Source of the DNA: a virus
DNA length: 37,538 nt
IMG/VR virus record: IMGVR_UViG_3300034418_008292
Location: 1 to 37,538 of that record
Strand: one strand, 5' to 3'
Positions 16,335-26,293 of this stretch are shown here, one piece after another (the first letter of the stretch is position 1; every line of letters begins with the position of its first letter). The position numbers and the translations under genes are program-made. A model generated the notes under the pieces. It ran no database searches and was not told the origin of the DNA. It saw only the letters and a list, made by a program, of their open reading frames with translations.

Positions 16335-17939
16335 ATGCCCGCGATTATTTCAGATCAATTTAGAATATTAAATGCTGCGAATTTCGTCGCTGGTGTAGCG
16401 GACACTTCGCAGTCCTATTACACTTTTATTGGATTGCCAAACTCTCAGGACGTAGGTGCTGGGTATGGTACTACTGATTGGAATACCAATACACCAGCTC
16501 CTAAAGATGGGTTTAGAGAGTATAATGACGATTATGATACCATGATCGCTCTCAAAAAACTCACTACGAGTGATGTAAAGAGATTAGTTAAAAAGTACAC
16601 ATGGACATCTGGAACTGTCTATGAAATGTACAAAAACAACTATACCAGGACAAATTTGAGTCCTCAAACATCATCGACTAACCTCTATGATGCAAAGTAT
16701 TATGTGGTGAATAGTCAGTACAGAGTATATCTTTGTATTAACAACGGTCAAACTCCAGAGAATCCACTTGGAGCTCGATCTCTTGATGAACCAACATTTA
16801 CTAGTCTTGAACCAAGATCGGCAGGAACTAGTGGTGATGGATATGTTTGGAAATATCTGTACACGATTAATCCATCAGATATTATCAAATTTGACTCAAT
16901 TGATTTCATTCCAGTCCCAGGAGATTGGGGAACTGGAGATACGGCCGACGTAAAAAATAATGCAGTTGATGGAAAAATTGAGACAGCATTGATTGTTAAT
17001 GCTGGTGGAGGTTATCAACCAATCTCTACTACTTTCTCCAATATTCCAATTCTAGGAGATGGAACTGGTGGTAAGGCTAGTGTTACTGTAAATTCTCAGG
17101 GTAAAGTGTCCAACGTTGCGATTACTAACGGTGGCACTGGATACACCAGAGGAACAATTCAATTTTATCCTGGTGCTCCTGGTGCTGAGACTGGTGGTGC
17201 AATTGCAGGTCTCTCCGCAGTTGGTGTTGGTACAACATCTGTAGCCCAATTTGAAGTTATTACTCCTCCCCCAGGTGGACATGGATATGATATTTACAAA
17301 GAATTGGGTGCTTTTAGAGTTCTTCTCTATTCCCGTTATGAAAATGACGCTTCAAACCCAGATTTTATCACTGGAAATGACTTTGCAAGAGTAGGTGTCA
17401 TCAATAATCCACTTACTCCAGCTGGTAGTTTACTCACTCAATCAAGAGCAAGTGCTTTAACAGCATTAAAACTGAGAAACTTAACTGGTGGTGATATTGC
17501 AAACACTACATATACCGTAGATACTCCAGTTTATCAAACGATTGGTGTTGGATCTACGGCAGTTGGTTATGTGGCTAACTGGGATTCATCAACTGGTGTT
17601 TTGAAATTGTATACACCAGTTGGCCTTGGGTCAACTGCGTATGGGTTTAGAAGTATAGATTTCACTTCGCAAATTGGTGCTGGTGGAACATATGTGGTCA
17701 GTGGGCAAACGGGTGGAGATGCTCTTGGTATCGAAACTAGTTTTGGTACTTCCGCAAATCCTGGAACTGCAACGACTGTTGGATCTGCATCAGTTCAACT
17801 TGGACAAAGTTTTGTTCAAGGTGTTGCTTTACCAGAAGTTCAAAAATATTCTGGTGAGATCTTATACATAGATAACAGGGCAGCGATTCAACGCAGTGCC
17901 ACTCAGAAAGAAGACATCAAAATCGTATTAGAGTTCTAA
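16335..17939 (+). CDS. gp8: Baseplate wedge subunit gp8
   Basis: The 534-aa product begins MPAIISDQFRILNAANFVAG and continues with YYTFIGLPNSQD, the usual opening of cyanophage gp8 proteins. RRSAGTSGDGYVWKYLY-type sequence (about 161-176) and FDSIDFIPVPGDW are typical of the N-terminal core. T4 gp8 has 334 aa. The surplus is partly explained by two GSGY-type beta modules near residues 215-320 (VNAGGGYQPIST and ITNGGTGYTRGT). The ending DIKIVLEF also fits the family. In T4, gp8 dimers join gp7 and gp10 in the wedge. It has its own late box, and only 4 nt separate its stop from the next ATG. Confidence 0.9.
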   Translation: MPAIISDQFRILNAANFVAGVADTSQSYYTFIGLPNSQDVGAGYGTTDWNTNTPAPKDGFREYNDDYDTMIALKKLTTSDVKRLVKKYTWTSGTVYEMYKNNYTRTNLSPQTSSTNLYDAKYYVVNSQYRVYLCINNGQTPENPLGARSLDEPTFTSLEPRSAGTSGDGYVWKYLYTINPSDIIKFDSIDFIPVPGDWGTGDTADVKNNAVDGKIETALIVNAGGGYQPISTTFSNIPILGDGTGGKASVTVNSQGKVSNVAITNGGTGYTRGTIQFYPGAPGAETGGAIAGLSAVGVGTTSVAQFEVITPPPGGHGYDIYKELGAFRVLLYSRYENDASNPDFITGNDFARVGVINNPLTPAGSLLTQSRASALTALKLRNLTGGDIANTTYTVDTPVYQTIGVGSTAVGYVANWDSSTGVLKLYTPVGLGSTAYGFRSIDFTSQIGAGGTYVVSGQTGGDALGIETSFGTSANPGTATTVGSASVQLGQSFVQGVALPEVQKYSGEILYIDNRAAIQRSATQKEDIKIVLEF

Positions 17940-17943
17940 GAAA

Positions 17944-20900
17944 ATGCCCCAAGAGACTAACCTCAATGTTTCTCCGTATTATGATGACTTTAATGAAGAC
18001 AAGAACTTTAATCGGGTACTTTTTAAACCCGCTAGTCCAGTACAGGCAAGAGAATTAACTCAGCTACAGACAATTCTCCAAAATCAAATTGAGAGATTTG
18101 GTCAACACTTCTTCAAAGAAGGTTCCGTAGTTATTCCTGGTCAAATTGCATATGACCCACTGTATTACGCAGTGGAGTTAAATGATACTTTCCTTGGTAT
18201 TCCACTATCAGAGTATCTTGAACAACTTGTCGGTAAGAAAATTAGAGGTTCTCAGTCTGGGGTAGAAGCCACTGTAGTAAATTACCTTTTAGATAAGGAT
18301 TCTGAAAGAGGCAATAATACACTTTATGTAAAATATTCTAAGTCGGGTAGTGATTTCTCCACTGAAACTTTTTCTGATGGAGAAAACCTAATCACTGATA
18401 CGAATATTGAGTACGGTCTTTCCCGCATCACATCTAATAATCCATTTGCTACTTGTATTGCATCAAATGCAACTTCCACTGGTTGCGCAGCTGCAATTCA
18501 AGAAGGTGTATACTTTATTCGTGGATTTTTCGTAAAAGTATTATCCCAAACGGTTATTCTCGATCAATATGATGCAACTCCAAACTATAGAGTTGGTCTC
18601 TTCATCGATGAAAATATTGTAACTGCTTATGATGACCCAAGTCTATTTGATAACGCAGCTGGTTTCTCTAATGCAACAGCTCCTGGTGCAGACAGATTCC
18701 AAATTACAACAACACTGATCAAGAAAGGTCTTGATGAGTTTAATGATGAGAATTTTATTGAACTGATTAGATTAGAAAATGGAAGAACACAGAAGTTTGT
18801 TAAGAAAACTGATTATAATCTCATCCGCGATGAGTTAGCTAGAAGAACTTTTGATGAAAGTGGTGATTACTATGTGAAACCATTCCAAGTGTCTGTTAAA
18901 GAGTCTTTGAATAACAGACAGGGTAATGGTGGTGTTTATTTACCAACTCAAAAAACGGCTCAAGGTGGCACACCAAGTAATGATTTGATGTTGTATCAGG
19001 TTTCTCCTGGTAAGGCATATGTTAGGGGATATGATATCGAAAAACTCAATACATCATATATTGATGTAGAAAAACCAAGAGATGCAAAGACCATTGATAC
19101 TGCATCATTTGTCTTTAATGGTGTAAGTTATCTCAAGATTAACAACGCATTTGGATCACCTGTCGTTGGTTTCGGCACTACTGCTGTTGTAAGTCTTAGA
19201 GATCAAAGAGTTGGGACTGTAGGTGGAACGGCTTCTGGTGCAGAAATTGGAAATGCCAAAGTTTATGATTATAAACTGGAGTCATCTACATATTCTAATG
19301 ATGCATCTAAGTATGATGTATATTTGTATGATGTTCAAACATTCACAGAAGTAACGGTAAGTTCTAATCTTACTCAAACCACACCTGCACTGATTGAAGG
19401 TGCAAGAAGTGGTGCCAAAGGATTTTTGAAGAATAATGTAAGTTCTTCTCAATCACTTACACTCACATCCACAAACGGACAATTCATTAATGATGAACCA
19501 ATCATCATTAATGGTATTCAAGATAGTAGAGTCATTACTTCCGTTAGAGAGTATTCTTTTGATGATGTAAAGTCTATCTATCAAACTGTTGGCATCAATA
19601 CTTTTAATGCTGATACCGTTCTTTCTAATAGATTTTCTTTTGCTCCAGTTGGAACCAACTTTACTATTGGAGTAGCTGGTATTGTAACCGCTCCAGGAAA
19701 TAGATTCTCTGTTGGAATTAAAACTGGCGATATTGTAACTTACAACAGAAGTGGTTTCTCTGATCCAACATTCAATAGAGTTGGATCTCTTTCATCTGAT
19801 GGATCAACCATTACTCTTGTTTCACTTGGAGCTAGTGTAAGTGGAGTTTGTGATGGAGGTCTCACCACAACAGAAATCCAGACAAGCGACTTCACACTTC
19901 TCAGACCAAATCTGATCAATTCGAAAAATTCCAGTCTCACAACGAGGCTGCCAGAATCTTACATTTCAAATGTAGACCTGAGTAATTCTGAACTGCAAAT
20001 TAGAAGACAGTTCTCTCTTAATGTTTCCAGTAACAGAGGGTCTGTAACTGTATCAGAAACAAATCAGTTCTTCCAACCATTTGATGAAGAAAGATATAAC
20101 CTCGTATATTCTGATGGAACTGTTGAATCTCTAAATTCACAGAAAGTCACATTTAATTCTACTTTCAAGACAGTAACTCTTGTTGGTTTGAGTAAGGTTT
20201 CAGATACAAATGCAATTCTTGTTAGCACTCTCAAGAAAATAGACACAAAACCACAGAAAAAGAGTATTTCTAGATGTGGCAAACTGGTTGTTTCTAGATC
20301 AAAGTATGACTATTCTGGATCAACTAATACCAGTTTCAATGATGGGTTAACATACAATGCAATTTACGGAACCAGAGTTCAGGATAATGAAATTTGTCTA
20401 AATGTTCCTGACGGTCTTCGTGTACATGCGGTATTTGAATCAAGCACTACATCCAACCCAATTCTTCCAAACATCGCATTAGTAAATAGATCTTCGGACC
20501 TTACTAATACACTTCAAGGTGAATTGGTAGTTGGATCCACTAGTGGTGCAGTTGCTAGAGTTGTTACATCAGCCGCAGGTAACGTTGATATCGTTTACAA
20601 AAATGAACTAAGATTCGTTGTGGGTGAGAGTGTAATTTTCCAATCTTCTGGAATTACTGGAGAAGTATCTTCTGTAATCATCGGTGACAAAAACATTGTC
20701 ACCAACTTCACATTCGACAATGGACAAAGACCAGAGTTTTATGATTATGCTAGAATCATCAGAAATTCTGATTCTCCAGAACCAAAGAAGAGATTGGCCA
20801 TCGTTTTCGATCATTACACTGTAGATTCTGGTAACACTGGAGATCTTGGTGTTGTTAATAGTTATTCTCCAGATACATATCAAGATGATTTGACATCCTT

Positions 20901-23900
20901 TAGAGGTCAACCCGTTACGGATTATATTGATATTAGACCAAGAGTTAAGAACTACAACACTTCCTCCGATACGGATAGTCCTTTTGAATATGACTTTAGA
21001 GATTTTAGCTCTTCTGGATCATATGTGCCAAATATTCTTGTTGGAGAAGAAACACTAACCGTTGGTTATTCATTCTATCTCCCTAGAATTGATAAGATTT
21101 TCCTCTCCAAAGATGGATTCTTTGAGATCAAAAAAGGATCACCATCTGAAGCTCCTGTCGCTCCAGAAAGTCCTGCAGGATCATTCACCGTAGCTACAAT
21201 TTACAACAGACCATATCTGCATAATGCGTCTAAAGAAACTACGGTTGTTCTTGCAAAACACAAGAGATATACAATGTTTGATATCTCTAGACTTGAAACA
21301 AGGATTAAGAATATTGAATTCTATACACAACTTTCACTCCTTGAAACAGACACTGCCAATTTAAACATTAGAGACTCTGTAACAGGCCTTGATAGATTTA
21401 AGTCTGGTTTCTTTGTTGATAATTTTAGAGGTCACTCATCTCACAATATTCGACATCCAAACTTTAGATCATCCATTGACAAGGCTCAAGGTCAACTTAG
21501 ACCCATGCACTATACTCATGGAATTGATCTTCTTCTTGGTTCCGAACAAGTAATTGGTATTGGAACAACTGCAAATCCAAACGTTGATCTCACACAAGTA
21601 ACCGATCTTCAATCAAATGCGCTTAGAAGAACTGGAGATGTAGTAACTCTTAACTATTCAGAATCTGAGTTTATTAAACAAAGATTTGCCACCAGAACTG
21701 AGAATGTAAACCCATTTGCAGTTATTAACTGGGTTGGTGTTGCTCAATTGAATCCAGCGAGTGATGTCTGGGTAGAGGAAAAACGCCTTGATGTTAATAA
21801 CATCATTCTTGAGGGTGGATATCAATCATTCATGGACACCTTCTCTGTAGATCCCAATACTGGATTGGCTCCAATTGATTGGGGTTCATGGCAAGAAGAG
21901 TGGAGCTCTGTTGATACAAGCACCACAGAACTCTCAAGAGAAATTCAGTCATCAGAAGTTTTAAGTGCAACTGGTTGGAGAGGTGGATTTACTGAAGGTG
22001 GAGAACAGTTAGCAACAGAAAGTCAAGGTCTTGTTTCTAGAACAAGAGAAGTCACTATGCAGGATAGTTTCCTGGTTAATAGTGAACTCAATATCAGTGT
22101 TGATCGCGGACTTACTAGATCTGGTATTCAACTGCAAGCCAGTGAGAGAATTGATACTCGATCAATTGGGACAAGACTCATCAGTAGAGAACTTATTCCA
22201 TACTTAAGATCTAGAAACATCGAGTTTGTATCAAACAGAATCAAACCAAGAACACGTTTCTATGTCTTCTTTGAAGATCAAGATGTAACTCAGTATGTAA
22301 CACCAAAACTTCTTGAAATCTCAATGACTCAGGGAGTATTCCAAGTCGGCGAAACTGTTAAAGGAACTATGCCACTTGGTACAGTTGACGGAACAAATGC
22401 AGAGATTACATTCAGGGTTGCACAAACAAATCACAAGTATGGTGCATACAATTCACCATCAATCATCTATGATGTAAATCCATATTCTGATACTGTTGGG
22501 CTCAGTTCAACTTACTCAGCAACCAGTACAGTCCTTAATGTTGACACCGCTTCTCTACAACAAGAAGTTCTTGGAACATTTACTGGTTATGTTGCAACAA
22601 ATATGAGACTTGTTGGACAAACAAGTGGTGCTGAAGCAACTGTAACGGATCTAAGGTTGATTAGTGACGAAAAAGGTGCCTTGATTGGAACTCTGTTCAT
22701 TCCTAATTCAACATTACCAACGACTCCACAATTTACAACGGGCACTAAGACCTTCAGAATTACAAGTAGTCCAGTTAACTCACTCAGCCCAAGTGATAAT
22801 CCTTCAACTGCAGAAACTTCTTTCCGCGCAGAAGGTGCTCTTGATACTACTCAGGAAGATGTGGTTGGTATTAGAAATGTTGACATTCAGAGAGAAACGG
22901 TCTCCGATAGCACAGTAACCAATCAAACTGTTACTAGAACGGTTCAAACTCAATCATTTGAAGAGAGAACCGTTGCACAGAACCAGTGGTACGATCCTCT
23001 TGCAGAATCATTTGAAGTTGTCGATGATAACGGTGTATTTGTTTCTTCTTGTGATATCTTCTTCCAATCAAAAGATGCAAATATTCCTGTAACTCTGCAG
23101 ATCAGAACAATGCAAACTGGTCTGCCTACAAATACGATTGTTCCTTTTGGTGAAGTTGTTTATGAACCATCCCAGATCAGTGTTTCTGAGGATGGGACGG
23201 TAGCCACAAGATTTACTTTCCCATCTCCTGTTTATCTTGCTGGTAAGAAAGAATACGCACTTGTTCTTCTTTCCGCATCTAATAACTATAGGGTTTATAT
23301 CTCCAGAATGGGTGAAGAGGACCTGTCTACAGTCAGTCTTCCTGAAAGTGAGAGAACTATTGTTTCTCAACAACCTTATATGGGTTCATTGTTTAAATCA
23401 CAAAATGGTTCAACTTGGGATCCAAGTCAACTTGAAGATCTTAAGTTCACTCTTAACAAGTGTTCTTTCGTCCCTGGCCCTGGAACTCTCAAACTCTATA
23501 ACCCAGAACTTGGCGTTGGTAAGTTTGAAACTGCCAGATTAAGACCACAACCTCTTGAGTTCTATTCTCATGAAATCAACGTTGGGTTTGGTAGCACCGT
23601 TGTTACCAGAGACTTTAGTGTTGGATCTAAGTTTACTCAGGTTGGCAATAGAACGGCCGAAGGAAATCTTGTTAAGTCTCTTGGTGCAATCAAGATCAAT
23701 ACAAGTGCAACGGAAGCTGGTGGAATTACAACCAACAGAGTTGGAACTGGTCTAACACCTTCCGCATCCAACTTCACATATACTGGTATTGCTTTGACGA
23801 GTATCACTGGTAATGGATCTGGTGCAATTGCAAATATTCAAGTTGCTAGTGGTTCTATTGGTGTTGTAACTGTAACTAGTGGTGGATCTGGATACGCTGT

Positions 23901-25482
23901 TGGTGATGTTCTGGGATGCACTCTTGGTGAGACTGGAACTGGAACTAGATTCAATGTAGGTATTATTTCGGCAACAAATAGCGTCATTCTTGATAAGGTT
24001 CAGGGTGAATTCACTACATCCTCAGAACTGATGACAGTGAATGCAGTTGGCATCGCATCAACATTGCCTGGTTCGCAACCTTCGGCCATCAATAACACAG
24101 AAACTTATAAGGATGGTCTGCATGTTAAGGTTAATCATAGAAACCATGGTATGCACGCCAGAAATAACAGAGTTACAATCTCTGGTGTAACTGGAGTAAC
24201 AACCACGACTACTGTTTCTGCACAATACTCCAATACATCAACCGCAGATTTGAGTGTTGGATCCGTATCAGTATTCTCTAGTTTTGAGAATATCGGAGTT
24301 TCATCTACAAACCCAGGTTATGTGAAGATCAATAATGAAATTCTCTCATACACTGGAGTAAATGGAGCTACTACACCTCAGTTACTCACAGGTGTTTCTA
24401 GAGGAATTGATAATACTGTTGCGGAGACCCACAGAGTTGGTGACATCGTTCAAAAGTATGAAACTTCTGGTGTTTCTCTAAGAAGAATTAACAAGACGCA
24501 TTCGTTTGCTGATGTTAATAATTCTAATGAAATCACTCTCGATAGTTACTTCATTAAGGTTGATACATCTTCTAGTGGTGTCGGAACAGTTAGAGATGGA
24601 ACAAATAGTTTCCGCAAGTTAAAAATTGCCGAAACCGAAATCACAGGTGGCTCTAGAGCTAAGGCAACTCAAAACATTCAATTTGAAGCTGTAACTCCTC
24701 TCGTGGAGTTCTTAACACCAAGAGACACTTCTCTGAGTGGAAGAGTTAGAACAGTTTCTGGAACAAGTGTTGATGGAAGTGAAACTTCATTCCAAGATCA
24801 AGGATTTGAGAATGTAAGTCTCAATGGGGTAAACTACTTCACTTCACCTAGAATTGTTGCTTCTAAGATTAACGAACAGAATCAACTGACATCACTTCCT
24901 GGTAGTAAGTCCTTTACTATGGAACTGGTCTTCAATACCGAAGATCAAAATGTTTCTCCTGTAATTGATATTGACAGACTTTCTGTTATTACAACAACAA
25001 ACAGACTGGACCAAAGGATTACAAATTACCCAGACGATGACAGAGTAAATCAAAGATTTGGTGATCCAAATGCGGCGGTTTACATCACTAAGAGAGTAAA
25101 TCTTGAAAATCCAGCCACACTCTTGCAAGTCAAATTTGCGGGTTATCGTCATCCTTCAAGTGATTTTAGAGTTCTCTATCGATTGTTTAGAGTAGATACA
25201 CTCGCACAGGAAGCTCAGTTTGAGTTGTTCCCTGGATATGACAATATGACCGACACGACGGGTGATGGATTTGGTGACCAGGTTATTGATCCAAAACTCA
25301 ATAATGGTAGACCAGACAGACTTGTACCTGCTTCGAACAATCCAGATGATTTCCGTGAGTATCAGTTTACTGCAAGTAATCTGCCAGAATTTGTTGGATT
25401 TGAAATCAAGGTAATTATGACTGGTACAAACCAAGCATATGCACCAAAACTTAGAGACTTTAGAGCAATCGCGTTTGCATAA
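17944..25482 (+). CDS. Giant virion structural protein, DUF4815-type, in the gp9/gp10 position
   Basis: The 2512-aa protein opens with NVSPYYDDFNEDKNFNRVLF and PVQARELTQLQTILQNQIE, features I associate with the DUF4815 family of marine phage structural proteins. A conserved-looking core follows at about 985-1200 (DYIDIRPRVKNY, then YTMFDISRLETRIKNIEFY). Another lies at about 1370-1490, ending in RTRFYVFFEDQDVTQYVTP, and a jelly-roll-like segment starts with QWYDPLAESFEV near 1681. The C-terminal 120 residues (LRDFRAIAFA end) form a further beta domain. Shared repeat modules appear near 1977 (VTSGGSGYAVGD) and 2125-2175 (KINNEILSYTG, VSRGIDNTVAETH). It is probably a peripheral baseplate or fibre-attachment protein. 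Homology to T4 gp9 or gp10 cannot be shown by eye. Confidence 0.8.
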   Translation: MPQETNLNVSPYYDDFNEDKNFNRVLFKPASPVQARELTQLQTILQNQIERFGQHFFKEGSVVIPGQIAYDPLYYAVELNDTFLGIPLSEYLEQLVGKKIRGSQSGVEATVVNYLLDKDSERGNNTLYVKYSKSGSDFSTETFSDGENLITDTNIEYGLSRITSNNPFATCIASNATSTGCAAAIQEGVYFIRGFFVKVLSQTVILDQYDATPNYRVGLFIDENIVTAYDDPSLFDNAAGFSNATAPGADRFQITTTLIKKGLDEFNDENFIELIRLENGRTQKFVKKTDYNLIRDELARRTFDESGDYYVKPFQVSVKESLNNRQGNGGVYLPTQKTAQGGTPSNDLMLYQVSPGKAYVRGYDIEKLNTSYIDVEKPRDAKTIDTASFVFNGVSYLKINNAFGSPVVGFGTTAVVSLRDQRVGTVGGTASGAEIGNAKVYDYKLESSTYSNDASKYDVYLYDVQTFTEVTVSSNLTQTTPALIEGARSGAKGFLKNNVSSSQSLTLTSTNGQFINDEPIIINGIQDSRVITSVREYSFDDVKSIYQTVGINTFNADTVLSNRFSFAPVGTNFTIGVAGIVTAPGNRFSVGIKTGDIVTYNRSGFSDPTFNRVGSLSSDGSTITLVSLGASVSGVCDGGLTTTEIQTSDFTLLRPNLINSKNSSLTTRLPESYISNVDLSNSELQIRRQFSLNVSSNRGSVTVSETNQFFQPFDEERYNLVYSDGTVESLNSQKVTFNSTFKTVTLVGLSKVSDTNAILVSTLKKIDTKPQKKSISRCGKLVVSRSKYDYSGSTNTSFNDGLTYNAIYGTRVQDNEICLNVPDGLRVHAVFESSTTSNPILPNIALVNRSSDLTNTLQGELVVGSTSGAVARVVTSAAGNVDIVYKNELRFVVGESVIFQSSGITGEVSSVIIGDKNIVTNFTFDNGQRPEFYDYARIIRNSDSPEPKKRLAIVFDHYTVDSGNTGDLGVVNSYSPDTYQDDLTSFRGQPVTDYIDIRPRVKNYNTSSDTDSPFEYDFRDFSSSGSYVPNILVGEETLTVGYSFYLPRIDKIFLSKDGFFEIKKGSPSEAPVAPESPAGSFTVATIYNRPYLHNASKETTVVLAKHKRYTMFDISRLETRIKNIEFYTQLSLLETDTANLNIRDSVTGLDRFKSGFFVDNFRGHSSHNIRHPNFRSSIDKAQGQLRPMHYTHGIDLLLGSEQVIGIGTTANPNVDLTQVTDLQSNALRRTGDVVTLNYSESEFIKQRFATRTENVNPFAVINWVGVAQLNPASDVWVEEKRLDVNNIILEGGYQSFMDTFSVDPNTGLAPIDWGSWQEEWSSVDTSTTELSREIQSSEVLSATGWRGGFTEGGEQLATESQGLVSRTREVTMQDSFLVNSELNISVDRGLTRSGIQLQASERIDTRSIGTRLISRELIPYLRSRNIEFVSNRIKPRTRFYVFFEDQDVTQYVTPKLLEISMTQGVFQVGETVKGTMPLGTVDGTNAEITFRVAQTNHKYGAYNSPSIIYDVNPYSDTVGLSSTYSATSTVLNVDTASLQQEVLGTFTGYVATNMRLVGQTSGAEATVTDLRLISDEKGALIGTLFIPNSTLPTTPQFTTGTKTFRITSSPVNSLSPSDNPSTAETSFRAEGALDTTQEDVVGIRNVDIQRETVSDSTVTNQTVTRTVQTQSFEERTVAQNQWYDPLAESFEVVDDNGVFVSSCDIFFQSKDANIPVTLQIRTMQTGLPTNTIVPFGEVVYEPSQISVSEDGTVATRFTFPSPVYLAGKKEYALVLLSASNNYRVYISRMGEEDLSTVSLPESERTIVSQQPYMGSLFKSQNGSTWDPSQLEDLKFTLNKCSFVPGPGTLKLYNPELGVGKFETARLRPQPLEFYSHEINVGFGSTVVTRDFSVGSKFTQVGNRTAEGNLVKSLGAIKINTSATEAGGITTNRVGTGLTPSASNFTYTGIALTSITGNGSGAIANIQVASGSIGVVTVTSGGSGYAVGDVLGCTLGETGTGTRFNVGIISATNSVILDKVQGEFTTSSELMTVNAVGIASTLPGSQPSAINNTETYKDGLHVKVNHRNHGMHARNNRVTISGVTGVTTTTTVSAQYSNTSTADLSVGSVSVFSSFENIGVSSTNPGYVKINNEILSYTGVNGATTPQLLTGVSRGIDNTVAETHRVGDIVQKYETSGVSLRRINKTHSFADVNNSNEITLDSYFIKVDTSSSGVGTVRDGTNSFRKLKIAETEITGGSRAKATQNIQFEAVTPLVEFLTPRDTSLSGRVRTVSGTSVDGSETSFQDQGFENVSLNGVNYFTSPRIVASKINEQNQLTSLPGSKSFTMELVFNTEDQNVSPVIDIDRLSVITTTNRLDQRITNYPDDDRVNQRFGDPNAAVYITKRVNLENPATLLQVKFAGYRHPSSDFRVLYRLFRVDTLAQEAQFELFPGYDNMTDTTGDGFGDQVIDPKLNNGRPDRLVPASNNPDDFREYQFTASNLPEFVGFEIKVIMTGTNQAYAPKLRDFRAIAFA

Positions 25483-25685
25483 TGGAGTATAAAAAAGTTG
25501 AAGGTCATTCAGATCTCATTAGAGATCTGGAGACCAACGCGGTGATTAATACCAACAAAACCGCATATCAAGATTATCTCAAAATGAGAGAGGAGAAACT
25601 GAACGAAAAACAGAGACTTGACAATATGGAAAATGAAATTGGTGAGATCAAATCTCTACTACATAAGTTACTTGATAAACTCTAA
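25482..25685 (+). CDS. Small coiled-coil protein, unknown function (67 aa)
   Basis: The product begins MEYKKVEGHSDLIRDLETNA, is highly charged, and ends with a heptad-like helix (RLDNMENEIGEIKSLLHKLL). It has no membrane segment. The ATG overlaps the stop of the 2512-aa gene (TAATG), which implies coupled translation and a job near that protein. Similar short coiled-coil ORFs occur at this position in cyanophages as far as I recall, without assigned function. An assembly chaperone or a minor virion clamp is possible. Confidence 0.75.
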   Translation: MEYKKVEGHSDLIRDLETNAVINTNKTAYQDYLKMREEKLNEKQRLDNMENEIGEIKSLLHKLLDKL

Positions 25686-25686
25686 T

Positions 25687-25694
25687 TATAAATA
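25687..25694 (+). promoter_or_regulatory. T4-type late promoter for the fibre block
   Basis: An exact TATAAATA lies just after the stop of the 67-aa gene and ends 25 nt before the ATG at 25720. It matches the gp25 and gp8 boxes in sequence and spacing. Confidence 0.78.
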
Positions 25695-25719
25695 CATCTA
25701 GAAGAACTAACTCTAAAGA

Positions 25720-26061
25720 ATGGCTGTATATGTTGTAAATTTGGTGGTCGATCAAGGTGTCGATTTTTCTCAAACATTCAATTTAGAAAATAGCACTACA
25801 AATAGTGTTTCTAATTTGACAGGGTATACGGGTTCGGCACAACTTCGTAAACATTCTTCTAGCAGTAAATCTTATAGTTTTACTGTATCTTTCCCAGATA
25901 GAACGAATGGTGCTCTCAAATTAACTTTGAGCGACACCACAACCAAAAGAATAAAACCAGGTCGTTATCTTTACGATGTAATTTTAACCGATTCCGATGG
26001 GAATAAGGAAAGGGTTGTTGAAGGATCTGTTTTAGTACGAGAAGGTGTGACAAGGGAGTAA
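25720..26061 (+). CDS. Small beta-sandwich baseplate/fibre-associated protein (BppU-N-like pattern)
   Basis: The 113-aa protein follows the widespread phage pattern 'DQGxxFxxTFxLxxxxxxxxxLTGYTxxAQLR': VVDQGVDFSQTFNLENS (about 9-25), NLTGYTGSAQLRKH (32-45), then LKLTLSDTTTKRIKPGRYLYDV and a closing strand VVEGSVLVREGVT. In other phages this immunoglobulin-like fold forms adaptor parts of baseplates or fibres. It is the first gene after a late promoter and lies directly before two fibre-type genes, which supports an adaptor role. The family assignment rests on pattern, not on a search. Confidence 0.68.
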   Translation: MAVYVVNLVVDQGVDFSQTFNLENSTTNSVSNLTGYTGSAQLRKHSSSSKSYSFTVSFPDRTNGALKLTLSDTTTKRIKPGRYLYDVILTDSDGNKERVVEGSVLVREGVTRE

Positions 26062-26065
26062 CCAA

Positions 26066-26293
26066 GTGTCTGAAATTAAAGTTCGCATTGGTCAACAATC
26101 TGCAATTAAAGTTGCATCTACATCAGCTGGAGCAGCTGGTGGAACACTAAGTGGCTTGAGTGATACTGACGTTAGTGCAGTTACGAATGGTTCTGTTTTA
26201 GTCTATGACGCAAACACATCACAATGGGTAGCTAGTAATACGCTAACCACTGGAAACTCAAAAAACTTAGACATTAACGGAGGCTCATTCTAA
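26066..26293 (+). CDS. Small fibre-like protein (75 aa, GTG start)
   Basis: The start is GTG at 26066, placed 7 nt after a strong ribosome site AAGGGAG (26052-26058), which settles the choice. The 75-aa product contains LSGLSDTDVSAVTNGSVLVY followed by DANTSQWVASNTL. This is the 'LSDVDxSxxxxGxVLVxDxxxxxWV' motif found in many phage tail fibres. It looks like a fibre segment that stands as a separate gene. Its stop overlaps the ATG of the large fibre gene (TAATG), so the two are probably made in fixed proportion. Confidence 0.72.
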   Translation: MSEIKVRIGQQSAIKVASTSAGAAGGTLSGLSDTDVSAVTNGSVLVYDANTSQWVASNTLTTGNSKNLDINGGSF